Below, in pieces: positions 34,454-42,319 of a stretch of DNA of 64,000 nucleotides. The notes below the pieces were generated by a model. It made no database searches. It was given only the letters and a program-made list of their open reading frames with translations, and had not been told where the DNA came from. How positions within the stretch are numbered: position 1 is the stretch's first letter; each line of letters starts with the position of its first letter. The DNA comes from Pseudomonadota bacterium (GTDB taxonomy: Bacteria > Pseudomonadota > Gammaproteobacteria > Steroidobacterales > Steroidobacteraceae). The position numbers and the translations under genes were made by a program. Where the stretch lies: NCBI GenBank assembly GCA_037200975.1, contig JBBCGI010000001.1, positions 186,001 through 250,000 of the forward strand. The letters run 5' to 3'.

Positions 34454-34912
34454 CTAATCTAGGGGAATGTTACGTAAAAGAAAGAGCTCGTAACCCACGA
34501 GCACGCAATACATTCCAAGGACGGCGTACAACACCCATCCCACCGCCTTGCCGAAAAAACGCAGCCGCGCCAAGAGCGTCAGAACGACGACACCCAGGGC
34601 GGTCAAGCCGAATTTCCAGTAAGCGAAGCTGTGCCCCGAGCCGCGGACCAGCGGATCCATGAGCGGATTGACCTCATTCGCACCATGGCCGATCAGAATG
34701 AGCGTCAGGAACGCGTCGGCGCCGCACAGAACCAGGATCAGGACGCCGACCGCGAGCCACTGCGGATGAAACCAGTCGGTAACGACGATGTGACGTTCGG
34801 TGTCGCGGCGCGGAGCGATGCGTCGGCGTTGGAAGTTGCCATGCCACAACGCACGAAGGACGGAACGACGCCGTTCGATGGGGACGCGTCGTTCGATACT
34901 GGGTTGAGGCAT
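34454..34912 (-). CDS. DUF5658 family membrane protein
   Basis: The 152-residue product has a basic soluble N-terminus of about 50 residues rich in Arg. Three or four transmembrane helices follow, with the pattern CGADAFLTLILIGHGANEVNP, shortened here, which is the DUF5658 mark (an ADAxLT helix and an N-P in the next loop). The family is uncharacterised. It lies upstream of sucA in minus-strand gene order only by position; it is downstream of the TonB-dependent receptor with an 80-base gap that contains a small hairpin (34957-34972). Confidence 0.8.
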   Translation of the reverse strand: MPQPSIERRVPIERRRSVLRALWHGNFQRRRIAPRRDTERHIVVTDWFHPQWLAVGVLILVLCGADAFLTLILIGHGANEVNPLMDPLVRGSGHSFAYWKFGLTALGVVVLTLLARLRFFGKAVGWVLYAVLGMYCVLVGYELFLLRNIPLD

Positions 34913-34992
34913 GTGGCATTCATTCTAGAGTGCCGCCGCTTCGCGGACGGTCGCGAACACGCAAAGGCGTGTGAGCCAAGTCCCATTTCGTT

Positions 34993-36915
34993 TCAGTAGC
35001 TGTAGCGCAGCTCCGCCATGACGCTGCGGCGAATCTCGCGGCCCTGCGGTTCCGCGTACTCACGATGCGTTTCGTTAAGTAAGTTGAAACCCTTGACAGC
35101 GATCTCGAGACGCTCGCTGGCGCGCCAGCCGACGTGCGCCGAGAGTTCGGTGTATTCCGGAACCGCGGGGCTTGGCATCGCGCCGACTTTGCGCCACACC
35201 GCATCGACGCTGAACTTGCCGAAGTCCATCGAGGATTTGAGCAGATACCTCGAGGTGGGATCGTTGCCTGCCTGGCCGATACCGGCGAGACCCGACCCGC
35301 CCTCGCTGAATTCCAGCCGCTTGTGCACCGAGCGATATCCGGGCGACAGACGCCACCAGGCGTTCACCTGCAGATTGGCCCAGGCCTCGATACCGTACGT
35401 GCTGCCCTCGATGAAATTCCCCCAGCGCAACGGCAGCAAGGTCACCGGGGTGATCTCGATGCTGCGCAAATCGTCGTACTCGTCGTAGAAGACGCTTGCG
35501 GAGAACGACACGGTGGCGCTGGGCTGGCCGCGATAACCGATCTCGTACGCGGTCACTTTCTCCGGCTTGAAGTCCGGATCGCCTCTCAGGAACAGCTGTC
35601 CGTCGACGAACTCCTGCACGTCCGTGTCGAACGGGGTCGGCGCGCGGATCGCCCGCGAACCGGCGATCCAGAGAAGCGTGGTGTCGTTCGGCGACCAGGA
35701 AAGCCGCAGGTCCGGCAGGACGCTCCAGTCCGAGTAGCTGTTGTCCTCGAGCTTGATGCCCGCCACCAGCTTGATCTCGTCGGTCAGCGCGATGTTGTCC
35801 TGGACGAACAGGTTGGTCTGCTCGAGCGTGCGATGGTCGGGGACGAACGCGAGCACGTTGTTGACGGTGTGATAGTCGTTCGAACGCCGGCCCACACCCC
35901 AGATGAGGTGGTGCCGCGTACCGAGCGCTGCGCTCTGCTGCAACTCGAAGTCATAGGTGTCGATGTCGTATGCGATGCCGCTCGGCGGGTGGTCGCGCTG
36001 CACACGGTCGTAGTAGACCTGCACACGCGTCGAAACCGGGCCCGCGTGTTCCCATCGGCCGAGCACGTTCGCGCCGGTGAAGCCGACGCCGTCGTCCTCG
36101 AGGAAATTCTGGCTGGCGCGTTCATAGTCGCCCTGCACTGTGAACATGTCCTCTGGCGAGCCGAACTCCGTACGGAACCCGGCCTGCCACTTGCTCCAGT
36201 CGTCCTGCGCGCTGTCGCCGTTGGCGAAATTGCTGGCGCCGCGATCGAACCACTTGGCGTACACACGAAACGCGCCGTCGTCGCCGAGCGCGCCGCCGTA
36301 GCGCGCGCCGATCGCCTGCTCCTCGTCCCCGGCATCGAGACGGATCAGCGCACCCTTCGTGTCGGCGGCCTTGCGCGTGATGATGTTGATCACGCCGTTC
36401 ATTGCGTTCGCGCCCCACAACGTGGCGCCGGGCCCGGAGATGACTTCGATGCGATCGATGTCATCCATGAGCACATCCTGCATGTCGTAGACGACACCGG
36501 AAAACAGCGGCGAATACACGCTGCGCCCGTCGATGAGGATCAGAGTCTTGTTGGAGAAGTTCTGCAGGTCGGGCGAACCGGCGAGCCCACGCGCGCCGTT
36601 GGAGTATTCGCTCGAATTGAGCTGCGTCACCTGCATGTTCGGCGCGAGCCGCAATGCTTCGGGAATGCTGAGCACACCCGTGCGCAGGATTTCTTCGCGC
36701 GTGATCACGTAGATGGAGGCCGGCGCGCTCGACAGGCTCTGCGCGCTCTTGGAAACCGAGGTGACCTCGACGTTGGCGAGCTCTTCGAGCGACATGCGGC
36801 CGAGCTCGTTGATGGGGCCACCGGCATCGGCCAGCTGCTGCGCGCGGACGGCTTGCGTCATCGTCAGCAACACGGCCATGACGACGGCCGCGGTTTTGCC
36901 GGCTGCGCAGATCAT
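34993..36915 (-). CDS. TonB-dependent outer-membrane receptor
   Basis: The 640-residue product has a signal peptide (ending VRAQ). The plug domain (about 45-165) has MSLEELANVEVTSVSK (a TonB-box-like start), APASIYVITREEI, DGRSVY and GANAMNGVINIITRKA. A beta-barrel with aromatic-rich strands follows and ends LRYSY. It is short for a TonB receptor (most are 650-800). The plug sequence is of the type found with YfiR and sensor kinases rather than with siderophore genes; the ligand is not predictable. Its start overlaps the yfiR stop by 4 bases (ATGA), so translation is coupled to YfiR. Confidence 0.93.
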   Translation of the reverse strand: MICAAGKTAAVVMAVLLTMTQAVRAQQLADAGGPINELGRMSLEELANVEVTSVSKSAQSLSSAPASIYVITREEILRTGVLSIPEALRLAPNMQVTQLNSSEYSNGARGLAGSPDLQNFSNKTLILIDGRSVYSPLFSGVVYDMQDVLMDDIDRIEVISGPGATLWGANAMNGVINIITRKAADTKGALIRLDAGDEEQAIGARYGGALGDDGAFRVYAKWFDRGASNFANGDSAQDDWSKWQAGFRTEFGSPEDMFTVQGDYERASQNFLEDDGVGFTGANVLGRWEHAGPVSTRVQVYYDRVQRDHPPSGIAYDIDTYDFELQQSAALGTRHHLIWGVGRRSNDYHTVNNVLAFVPDHRTLEQTNLFVQDNIALTDEIKLVAGIKLEDNSYSDWSVLPDLRLSWSPNDTTLLWIAGSRAIRAPTPFDTDVQEFVDGQLFLRGDPDFKPEKVTAYEIGYRGQPSATVSFSASVFYDEYDDLRSIEITPVTLLPLRWGNFIEGSTYGIEAWANLQVNAWWRLSPGYRSVHKRLEFSEGGSGLAGIGQAGNDPTSRYLLKSSMDFGKFSVDAVWRKVGAMPSPAVPEYTELSAHVGWRASERLEIAVKGFNLLNETHREYAEPQGREIRRSVMAELRYSY

Positions 36916-37556
36916 TGGCTCGACCGCGTTTCAGTCATCGCCACGCGGATGACGCAGGCGGAGTTTCGATGACGCTGCATATAGGGGTCGGCGCAGTTGA
37001 ACCACGCCTGCGGCCGCCGCTCCACCCGTGCGGCCACCGACAGCAAGCCGGAAGCTATCTTGAGCCGCGCACGATCCGCGGCTGCCAGCGAAACCTCGAA
37101 ACGGACGTTGCGCGACACCTCGATGAAATTGATCACGCCGCCGGCATCGAGACCCTTCTCATCGTCGGTGACGATGAGGATGGGCAATTGAATCGCCGCC
37201 TCCCGCACGGAGCGGCTGCGCGCCAACGGCTCTCTGGGTCCGACATACAAGATGTGCACGCCGTCGAGCTCCGAGGCGCGCGTGACCCTGCGTACCAGCG
37301 CGGCGCGCCCGTGCACCGTCATCTTCGGCAGTAGTTCGTCGAGTTGTTTGGCGACGTCCTCGGCGCCGTACACAGCGATGACGAACGGACCCACCGCCGG
37401 AGCGTCCTCAGGCCAGTCGATGTACGAAGCAAAACGATAAAGGAATGCGGCTTTCACGGCGTCGGCGGAGAATAGCGCCGCGTGAGCCTGAAAGGCGGCT
37501 AACAGGGTTGCGAGAACGAGTAATGAGACACGCGCCATCCGTCGCGCGCGCTTCAT
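36912..37556 (-). CDS. YfiR family periplasmic regulator (DUF4154)
   Basis: The 214-residue product has a signal peptide (ending AHA). A single YfiR domain follows (about 30-190), with VKAAFLYRFASYIDWPED, FVIAVYGAEDVA, VHILYVG, ILIVTDDEKGLDAGGVINF and FEVSLAAADRARLKI. In Pseudomonas, YfiR binds the periplasmic CHASE8 domain of the cyclase YfiN and represses it. Here the divergent gene has a CHASE8-like domain on a histidine kinase. The start is chosen at ATG 37556, just before the basic signal n-region; ATG 37538 is possible. The extra C-terminal 25 residues with a Cys pair are not usual. Confidence 0.9.
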   Translation of the reverse strand: MKRARRMARVSLLVLATLLAAFQAHAALFSADAVKAAFLYRFASYIDWPEDAPAVGPFVIAVYGAEDVAKQLDELLPKMTVHGRAALVRRVTRASELDGVHILYVGPREPLARSRSVREAAIQLPILIVTDDEKGLDAGGVINFIEVSRNVRFEVSLAAADRARLKIASGLLSVAARVERRPQAWFNCADPYMQRHRNSACVIRVAMTETRSSQ

Positions 37557-37656
37557 CGCCGGCTTCGTCAACTTGGTATAGCTCCCTGATGAGGCGTGTA
37601 GGAATCGTCTGATAGCAGTGGACCGTATTTCCAAAACTTAGGCAAGATGAGCGCGC

Positions 37657-39978
37657 GTGAACCCTAACGAAAAATACCATCGTCGCGATGAAAGCCCGCG
37701 TTTATGGCGCGCATTGGCGTCGATGCGCAACGCCCGGCGTTCGCTGAGCGGAAAGCTCATGGTTGTAATGCTTACAACGACCGCGATCGCGCTCTCCGCA
37801 GCCGGCGCGGCGCTTCTGTTCACCGACCTGCGCGACAACCGCGCGGCCTGGGCCGACGATTTGCTGACTGAAGCCGACATTCTTTCGCTCTCCGTTCAGC
37901 CGACATTGTCTTTCAACGATCGCGAAGGCGCGCAGCGCGCGGTCATCGCCCTGCAGGCGCGCGAATCCATTCGCGTGGCGGCACTTTATACCGCCGACGG
38001 CGCCAATTTCGTCCAATACGCAAGGCGCGGGGAGAACCCGGCACCGGCAATGGTGCCGGCCATCGCGCCCGGAATACACATCGACGGCGCGCAGGTGGAC
38101 CTCGTGAAGGTCGTCAAACAGGGCGACGAAATGCTCGGCACTATCTACCTGCGGGCGCAATACGATGTCGAGGGGCGCGTGCGCGCATATCTCAGCGTAC
38201 TCGGGGCAGTGATGGTCATCGGCTTCATCGCGGCGCTGCTGGCCTCGAGCTGGCTGCAACGCGTGGTGAGCCGGCCGATGGAATCCATGGCCAATGTGGC
38301 GCGGCAGATCGTGGAAAAACGCGACTACTCCTTTCGCGCGGAGAAAACCACCGACGACGAGATCGGCGTGGTCATCGACGCATTCAACAAGATGCTCGAC
38401 GAGGTGCAGTCGCATTCGCGCGCGCTCGAGACGAGCGAGAAGCTGTATCGCGCCATCGGCGAATCCATCAACTACGGCGTATGGGTGACGAGCGCCGACG
38501 GCCGCACGATCTACGCCAGCGATTCGTTCCTGCGGCTCGTGGGCCTCACGATGCAGCAGGCCGCGGACGACGGCTGGCGCAGCGTGCTGCATCCGGACGA
38601 CATCGAGGAAACGATGTCCGCCTGGAAGGAATGCGCGCGCACCGGCAGCACCTGGTATCGCGAGCACCGCATGCTGGGTGTGGACGGCAAGTACCACTCC
38701 ATCCTCGCGCAGGGTGTGCCGATCCGCGACGAACAAGGCCAGGTGCAGCGCTGGGCCGGCATCAATCTCGACATCTCGCGTCTGAAAAACACCGAACGCG
38801 CGCTGCTCGAAGCCGACCGCCGCAAGGACGAATTCCTGGCGACGCTCGCCCACGAACTGCGCAATCCGCTGGCACCGATCCGCAATGCGGTGCGTATTCT
38901 CGATTCCGCCGCCGCCGACGAGAGGCAGCGCAAGTGGGGCCGCGAGGTCATCGCGCGCCAGGTCCATCGCATGTCGCTGCTGCTCGACGACCTGCTCGAC
39001 GTTTCGCGCATCACGCGCGGCCAGCTCGAGCTCAAGAAGGACTACGTCGATCTGAAATCGGTGGTGGGTGTCGCAGTGGAAACCGCAAGGCCGCTGATGG
39101 ACGCCAAGCAGCACCGGCTCACCGTCCATCTACCCGCCGAGAACATCAAGCTCGAAGCCGATCCGCTGCGCCTCTCGCAGGTCATCGGCAACCTGCTGAC
39201 GAATGCTGCGAAATACACCGACCCGGAAGGCGCCATCGCGCTGAATGCGCGCATCGAAAACGCCGAGCTCGTCATCGGCATCCGCGATAACGGCATCGGG
39301 CTCACGCCGGAAGTGATGCCGGGGCTGTTCACCATGTTCTCGCAGGTCAATTCGGCGGTGGATCGCGCCGAAGGCGGGCTGGGTATCGGGCTGGCGCTGG
39401 TGAAAGGACTGGTGGCGCTGCACGGCGGACGCGTGGAAGTGAAGAGCGAGGGACTGGGTAAGGGCAGCGAATTCATCGTGCACCTGCCGCACAAAGTTTT
39501 GGCGCCGAAGAACGAAGCCACGCAGGAGGCAGATAGCGGCGCCGCGAATGCCAGCTCCGTGCGGCGCGGCCGCGTGCTCGTCGCGGATGACAATCGCGAT
39601 GCCGCCGAATCGCTGGCGCTGGTGCTGCGCTTCGCGGGTTACGAAGTGTTCATCGCGTTCGGCGGTGCCGAGGCGCTGGAAATCGCCGCCCGCGAGCGGC
39701 CCGATGCCGGGCTCATCGACATCGGCATGCCCGGCATGAGCGGCCATGAAGTTGCGCGCCGCATGCGGCACGAAGCCTGGGGGAAAAACGCGGTATTGAT
39801 CGCGCTGACCGGCTGGGGCCAGGAGCAGGATAAACAAGCCGCGATTGCCGCGGGGTTCGACGAACACATGACGAAGCCCGTGGACCCGGTCGATGTGGAA
39901 CGCATGTTAGGCGATCGGCTCCTGTCGTCCGCGAAGCCACACGCCGGCGGGCCCAGCGAATCCGTCGGCAATGGCTGA
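37657..39978 (+). CDS. CHASE8-type hybrid sensor histidine kinase
   Basis: The 773-residue product has a transmembrane helix (about 33-55) and a periplasmic CHASE8-like domain (about 56-178, with ADILSLSVQPTLSFNDREGA). A second helix (about 180-200), HAMP (about 200-253) and PAS (about 262-380, ending GINLDISRLK) follow. HisKA carries H399 in LATLAHELRNPLAPIRNAV. The ATPase domain (about 505-615) has IRDNGIGL and GLGIGLALVKGL, and the C-terminal receiver (about 638-755) has D644/D645, phospho-acceptor D688 and MTKP. It is an inner-membrane phosphorelay sensor. No separate phosphotransfer protein is adjacent. It starts with GTG 37657 and is divergent from yfiR with a 100-base gap. Confidence 0.94.
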   Translation: MNPNEKYHRRDESPRLWRALASMRNARRSLSGKLMVVMLTTTAIALSAAGAALLFTDLRDNRAAWADDLLTEADILSLSVQPTLSFNDREGAQRAVIALQARESIRVAALYTADGANFVQYARRGENPAPAMVPAIAPGIHIDGAQVDLVKVVKQGDEMLGTIYLRAQYDVEGRVRAYLSVLGAVMVIGFIAALLASSWLQRVVSRPMESMANVARQIVEKRDYSFRAEKTTDDEIGVVIDAFNKMLDEVQSHSRALETSEKLYRAIGESINYGVWVTSADGRTIYASDSFLRLVGLTMQQAADDGWRSVLHPDDIEETMSAWKECARTGSTWYREHRMLGVDGKYHSILAQGVPIRDEQGQVQRWAGINLDISRLKNTERALLEADRRKDEFLATLAHELRNPLAPIRNAVRILDSAAADERQRKWGREVIARQVHRMSLLLDDLLDVSRITRGQLELKKDYVDLKSVVGVAVETARPLMDAKQHRLTVHLPAENIKLEADPLRLSQVIGNLLTNAAKYTDPEGAIALNARIENAELVIGIRDNGIGLTPEVMPGLFTMFSQVNSAVDRAEGGLGIGLALVKGLVALHGGRVEVKSEGLGKGSEFIVHLPHKVLAPKNEATQEADSGAANASSVRRGRVLVADDNRDAAESLALVLRFAGYEVFIAFGGAEALEIAARERPDAGLIDIGMPGMSGHEVARRMRHEAWGKNAVLIALTGWGQEQDKQAAIAAGFDEHMTKPVDPVDVERMLGDRLLSSAKPHAGGPSESVGNG

Positions 39979-40000
39979 GAGGCTGTGCCGCGCCACCCCG

Positions 40001-40020
40001 CACACCTATATATAGGTGTG
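40001..40020. repeat. Perfect 20-bp palindrome CACACCTATA/TATAGGTGTG
   Basis: The sequence is a perfect inverted repeat without spacer, lying 22 bases after the hybrid kinase stop and 66 bases before the yjbQ stop on the other strand. It is AT-rich at its centre. No T-run follows, so it is not a classic terminator. It could be a binding site for a dimeric protein or a small 3'-end hairpin. Confidence 0.5.
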
Positions 40021-40086
40021 GCCGCGACCTTTGAGCCGCGCAACGCCGCACGACTGATCGAACGTGTTGATCGGCGCCCTCGCCGC

Positions 40087-40500
40087 CTAGCCCATGAGAT
40101 GCAGCACGATCTGCCGCTCGGTCGGAACGGCGCGATGCTCAAAGAGATAGATTCCCTGCCACGTTCCGAGCATCGGCTGGTTGCCGGAAACCGGAATCGT
40201 CAGCTGCACCTGCGTCAGCGCGGTGCGCAAGTGCGCCGGCATGTCGTCGGGTCCTTCGTCGTCGTGTGTATACGAACCGTCCTCGGGTGCGAGGCGTGCG
40301 AAAAACATCTCGAGATCGGCGCGCACCGCGGGCGCGGCATTTTCCTGAATGAGCAGGGACGCCGAAGTGTGTCGACAGAACAGCGTGAGAATCCCCGCCT
40401 CGATCGGTTGGGTAGCGACCCAGCGGCGCACCTCGGCGGTTATCTCGACCAATCCGCGGCGCGGCGCCCGCGTCCGCAAAGTGTGCATCGCCTGCTTCAT
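40087..40500 (-). CDS. yjbQ: YjbQ / UPF0047 family protein
   Basis: The 137-residue product has the family motifs TLFCRHTSASLLIQENA, HDDEGPDDMPAHLR and GTWQGIYLFEHR with conserved His and Glu residues. YjbQ homologues have a weak thiamine-phosphate synthase activity and may process stray pathway metabolites; the true role is unsettled. ATG 40500 has GGGAG ten bases upstream. The open frame continues to 40773 without family similarity. It is convergent with the hybrid kinase gene. Confidence 0.93.
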   Translation of the reverse strand: MKQAMHTLRTRAPRRGLVEITAEVRRWVATQPIEAGILTLFCRHTSASLLIQENAAPAVRADLEMFFARLAPEDGSYTHDDEGPDDMPAHLRTALTQVQLTIPVSGNQPMLGTWQGIYLFEHRAVPTERQIVLHLMG

Positions 40501-41086
40501 CTTCAAAGCTCCCGCGTTACGAACACGTGCTGCTTCAACGGCGCATTGACCGCGGTCATGTCCAACGTGCCGCGCGCTGCGCGAGCGCCGGACCTCGTTA
40601 TGTCGAATACGCAGGTGTGAAACCTTCGCGGTCTCACGCGACAGCATTGCAGGGACCTGCGTTCCAGCCGACACAACGCCCGATAACTCGTTGAATTGTT
40701 CGCGATGAATCGCGCCGGCGGCCGAAGCGTATTCCTGTTCGCGAGTGGGTTCAAAGAACGCCGGCGCGCGCATGAATCGCGCGCGCTGAAGACCGCGCGA
40801 ACTTCGTGTGTACGGAAAACACCTACAAGCCCGATCGCCACAGCGCCGCGCGCCGCTCGTTTCTGTCGGAATTTCTTACAGCGCGCCGATTTTTTCTCGA
40901 CTCGGCGAAGAAATCTCTTCGCAGATTTTGCTAGCTAGATCGTCGAGAAACTTTACAGCTCGAAAATTCTCGCTTTCGAATCGCGCGCGCTCGGGACTAG
41001 AATCGGCCAAAGCGAGTGAAACGAGCGGCGCGACGAAAGAGAAACGCGCCAACATGAAAAATCAAATGCTCAGGGAGAATTCACAA
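40501..41086. other. 586-base gap, AT-richer than surroundings, before the PEP-CTERM gene
   Basis: No credible gene is seen here; a 112-residue minus-strand frame (40503-40841) has no signal or family features. The right half (about 40860-41060) has T- and A-runs and repeated CGAGAAA / TTCTCG words, including CTCGAAAATTCTCG near 40960. It should hold the promoter region of the PEP-CTERM gene and, at its left end, of yjbQ. No -24/-12 or convincing -35/-10 pair could be chosen by eye. Confidence 0.4.
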
Positions 41087-41728
41087 ATGTTTCGGAAAAT
41101 TTTATTGAGCGCAGTGTTGATTGTGAGCAGCGCGGCGGCAAATGCCGACGTCATTTACAACGAAGGATTCGACGACGTCGCCAACCTCGCGGCCGCCGGC
41201 TGGGTCCAGTCCAATAACAGCACGCCGGGTGGCGAAACCGGCTGGTTTCAAGGCAACTCGGGCATCTTCGCCGCCGAGTCGGGCGCCGCGGACTCGTACA
41301 TCGCGGCTAACTACCTCAATGCGGGTCTGGGTGGAAACGTCGACAACTGGCTCATCACGCCCGTGTTCCACATCGAGCAGGCCACGTTGATCACGTTTGC
41401 AACCCGCACCGCGGGCGGGCTTCCGGGGGACAACCTCGAAGTGCTGTACAGCCTGGGCGGCACCAACACGTCGGACTTCTTCTCGCTCGGGTCGATCCTG
41501 AGCGCGGTGTATCCGATCGATTGGGGCACGTTCTCGCTGGTCGGCACCGGCACCGCCGACATCCGGCTCGCATTCCGTTATCTCGTGACGGATACGCTGA
41601 ACAACGGCGACTACATCGGAATCGATTCGCTTTCGGTTGCCGTACCGGAACCGTCCACGATTGCGCTGTTCGCCGCTGCACTGCTGATGATGTTCGTGGC
41701 AACACGCCGTCGTCGCGGCCAGATCTGA
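41087..41728 (+). CDS. PEP-CTERM sorted surface protein with choice-of-anchor-like domain
   Basis: The 213-residue product has a signal peptide (MFRKILLSAVL to about residue 20). A beta-sandwich domain (about 22-180) follows, of the choice-of-anchor J type, with YNEGFDDVANLAAAGW and NWLITPVFHI. The tail (186-213) is VPEPST, then a hydrophobic helix and RRRR. That tail is the PEP-CTERM signal recognised by exosortase (EpsH/XrtA), implying an exosortase elsewhere in the genome. ATG 41087 has AGGGAG ten bases upstream and starts the signal peptide; upstream ATGs at 41054 and 41066 are less likely. Confidence 0.9.
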   Translation: MFRKILLSAVLIVSSAAANADVIYNEGFDDVANLAAAGWVQSNNSTPGGETGWFQGNSGIFAAESGAADSYIAANYLNAGLGGNVDNWLITPVFHIEQATLITFATRTAGGLPGDNLEVLYSLGGTNTSDFFSLGSILSAVYPIDWGTFSLVGTGTADIRLAFRYLVTDTLNNGDYIGIDSLSVAVPEPSTIALFAAALLMMFVATRRRRGQI

Positions 41729-41741
41729 ACGCTCTTTGATC

Positions 41742-41770
41742 CGGCCGGCCTGCGGGCCGGCCGCTTCTTT
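41742..41770 (+). terminator. Stem-loop terminator after the PEP-CTERM gene
   Basis: Bases 41742-41750 and 41755-41763 form a perfect 9-bp GC stem (CGGCCGGCC with GGCCGGCCG) with a TGCG loop, followed by CTTCTTT. It is 13 bases after the stop and probably ends or reduces the PEP-CTERM transcript before the next gene. Confidence 0.65.
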
Positions 41771-41806
41771 CCCATTTGTTTTCCATCGACTCAAGGGAGT
41801 TTGACG

Positions 41807-42319
41807 ATGAAAAAAATTCACATAACGCGTCTCGTGGCCGCGGCCGGTATCACCGGTGCGCTCACGATCGCTTCGCCCGCAATGGCCGATGAACAAAAGC
41901 CGGCGACCCAGCAGGTTGTCGTAAAGTTCATCACGGCGACCCCGGAGCAGATCGCGCGCCACGGCGGCGATTCCACACAGAGTGGCGCCGGCATGCGCGC
42001 CTACATCGATGCCGACACCAAACAATTACGCGCGGCCACACAGGCCGAGCTGAACGAGTCGGCCGCGCGCCCCGCGGCCCCCGCGGCCGCCAAACGCAGC
42101 GCAGGAGTCGCCACTGCGGCCGTAAAGACTGGCCCGGCGGTCGAGAAACTCGCCAACGGTGTCAAAAAGGTCTCGCTCGACGATGCGTACCTCTCCTACG
42201 CCGTAGCGACCGTCGGCCCGGACGGAAAGGTCAAACAGGCCTGTGTCGATCAACAGCCGAATCAGCAAGCAGCCCTCGCGGTTGCGGCGAAGGCCGGAGC
42301 AGACAGCCATGAAAAATAG
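41807..42319 (+). CDS. Small secreted protein next to PEP-CTERM gene (post-PEP-CTERM type)
   Basis: The 170-residue product has a signal peptide (ending SPAMA). It then has an acidic/Ala-rich chain with VVVKFITATPEQIARHGG, a middle stretch of Ala and Lys, and an end resembling DAYLSYAVATVGPDGKVKQAC. Small proteins like this often follow PEP-CTERM genes and are annotated post-PEP-CTERM-1; I assign it from memory and did not check it. ATG 41807 has GGGAG eight bases upstream. The stop overlaps the start of the metalloprotease gene by 11 bases, so the two are translationally coupled and probably act together. Confidence 0.65.
   Translation: MKKIHITRLVAAAGITGALTIASPAMADEQKPATQQVVVKFITATPEQIARHGGDSTQSGAGMRAYIDADTKQLRAATQAELNESAARPAAPAAAKRSAGVATAAVKTGPAVEKLANGVKKVSLDDAYLSYAVATVGPDGKVKQACVDQQPNQQAALAVAAKAGADSHEK

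Noticed and set aside
34957-34972. ACACGCAAAGGCGTGT hairpin considered as part of a cyclic-di-GMP riboswitch
   Set aside because: Only a short resemblance (ACGCAAAG) was present; the other conserved parts of the riboswitch are absent, and it lies at a gene 3' end.
40503-40841. 112-residue minus-strand frame between yjbQ and the PEP-CTERM gene
   Set aside because: It has Arg/Cys-rich composition, no signal, no family resemblance and no ribosome site.
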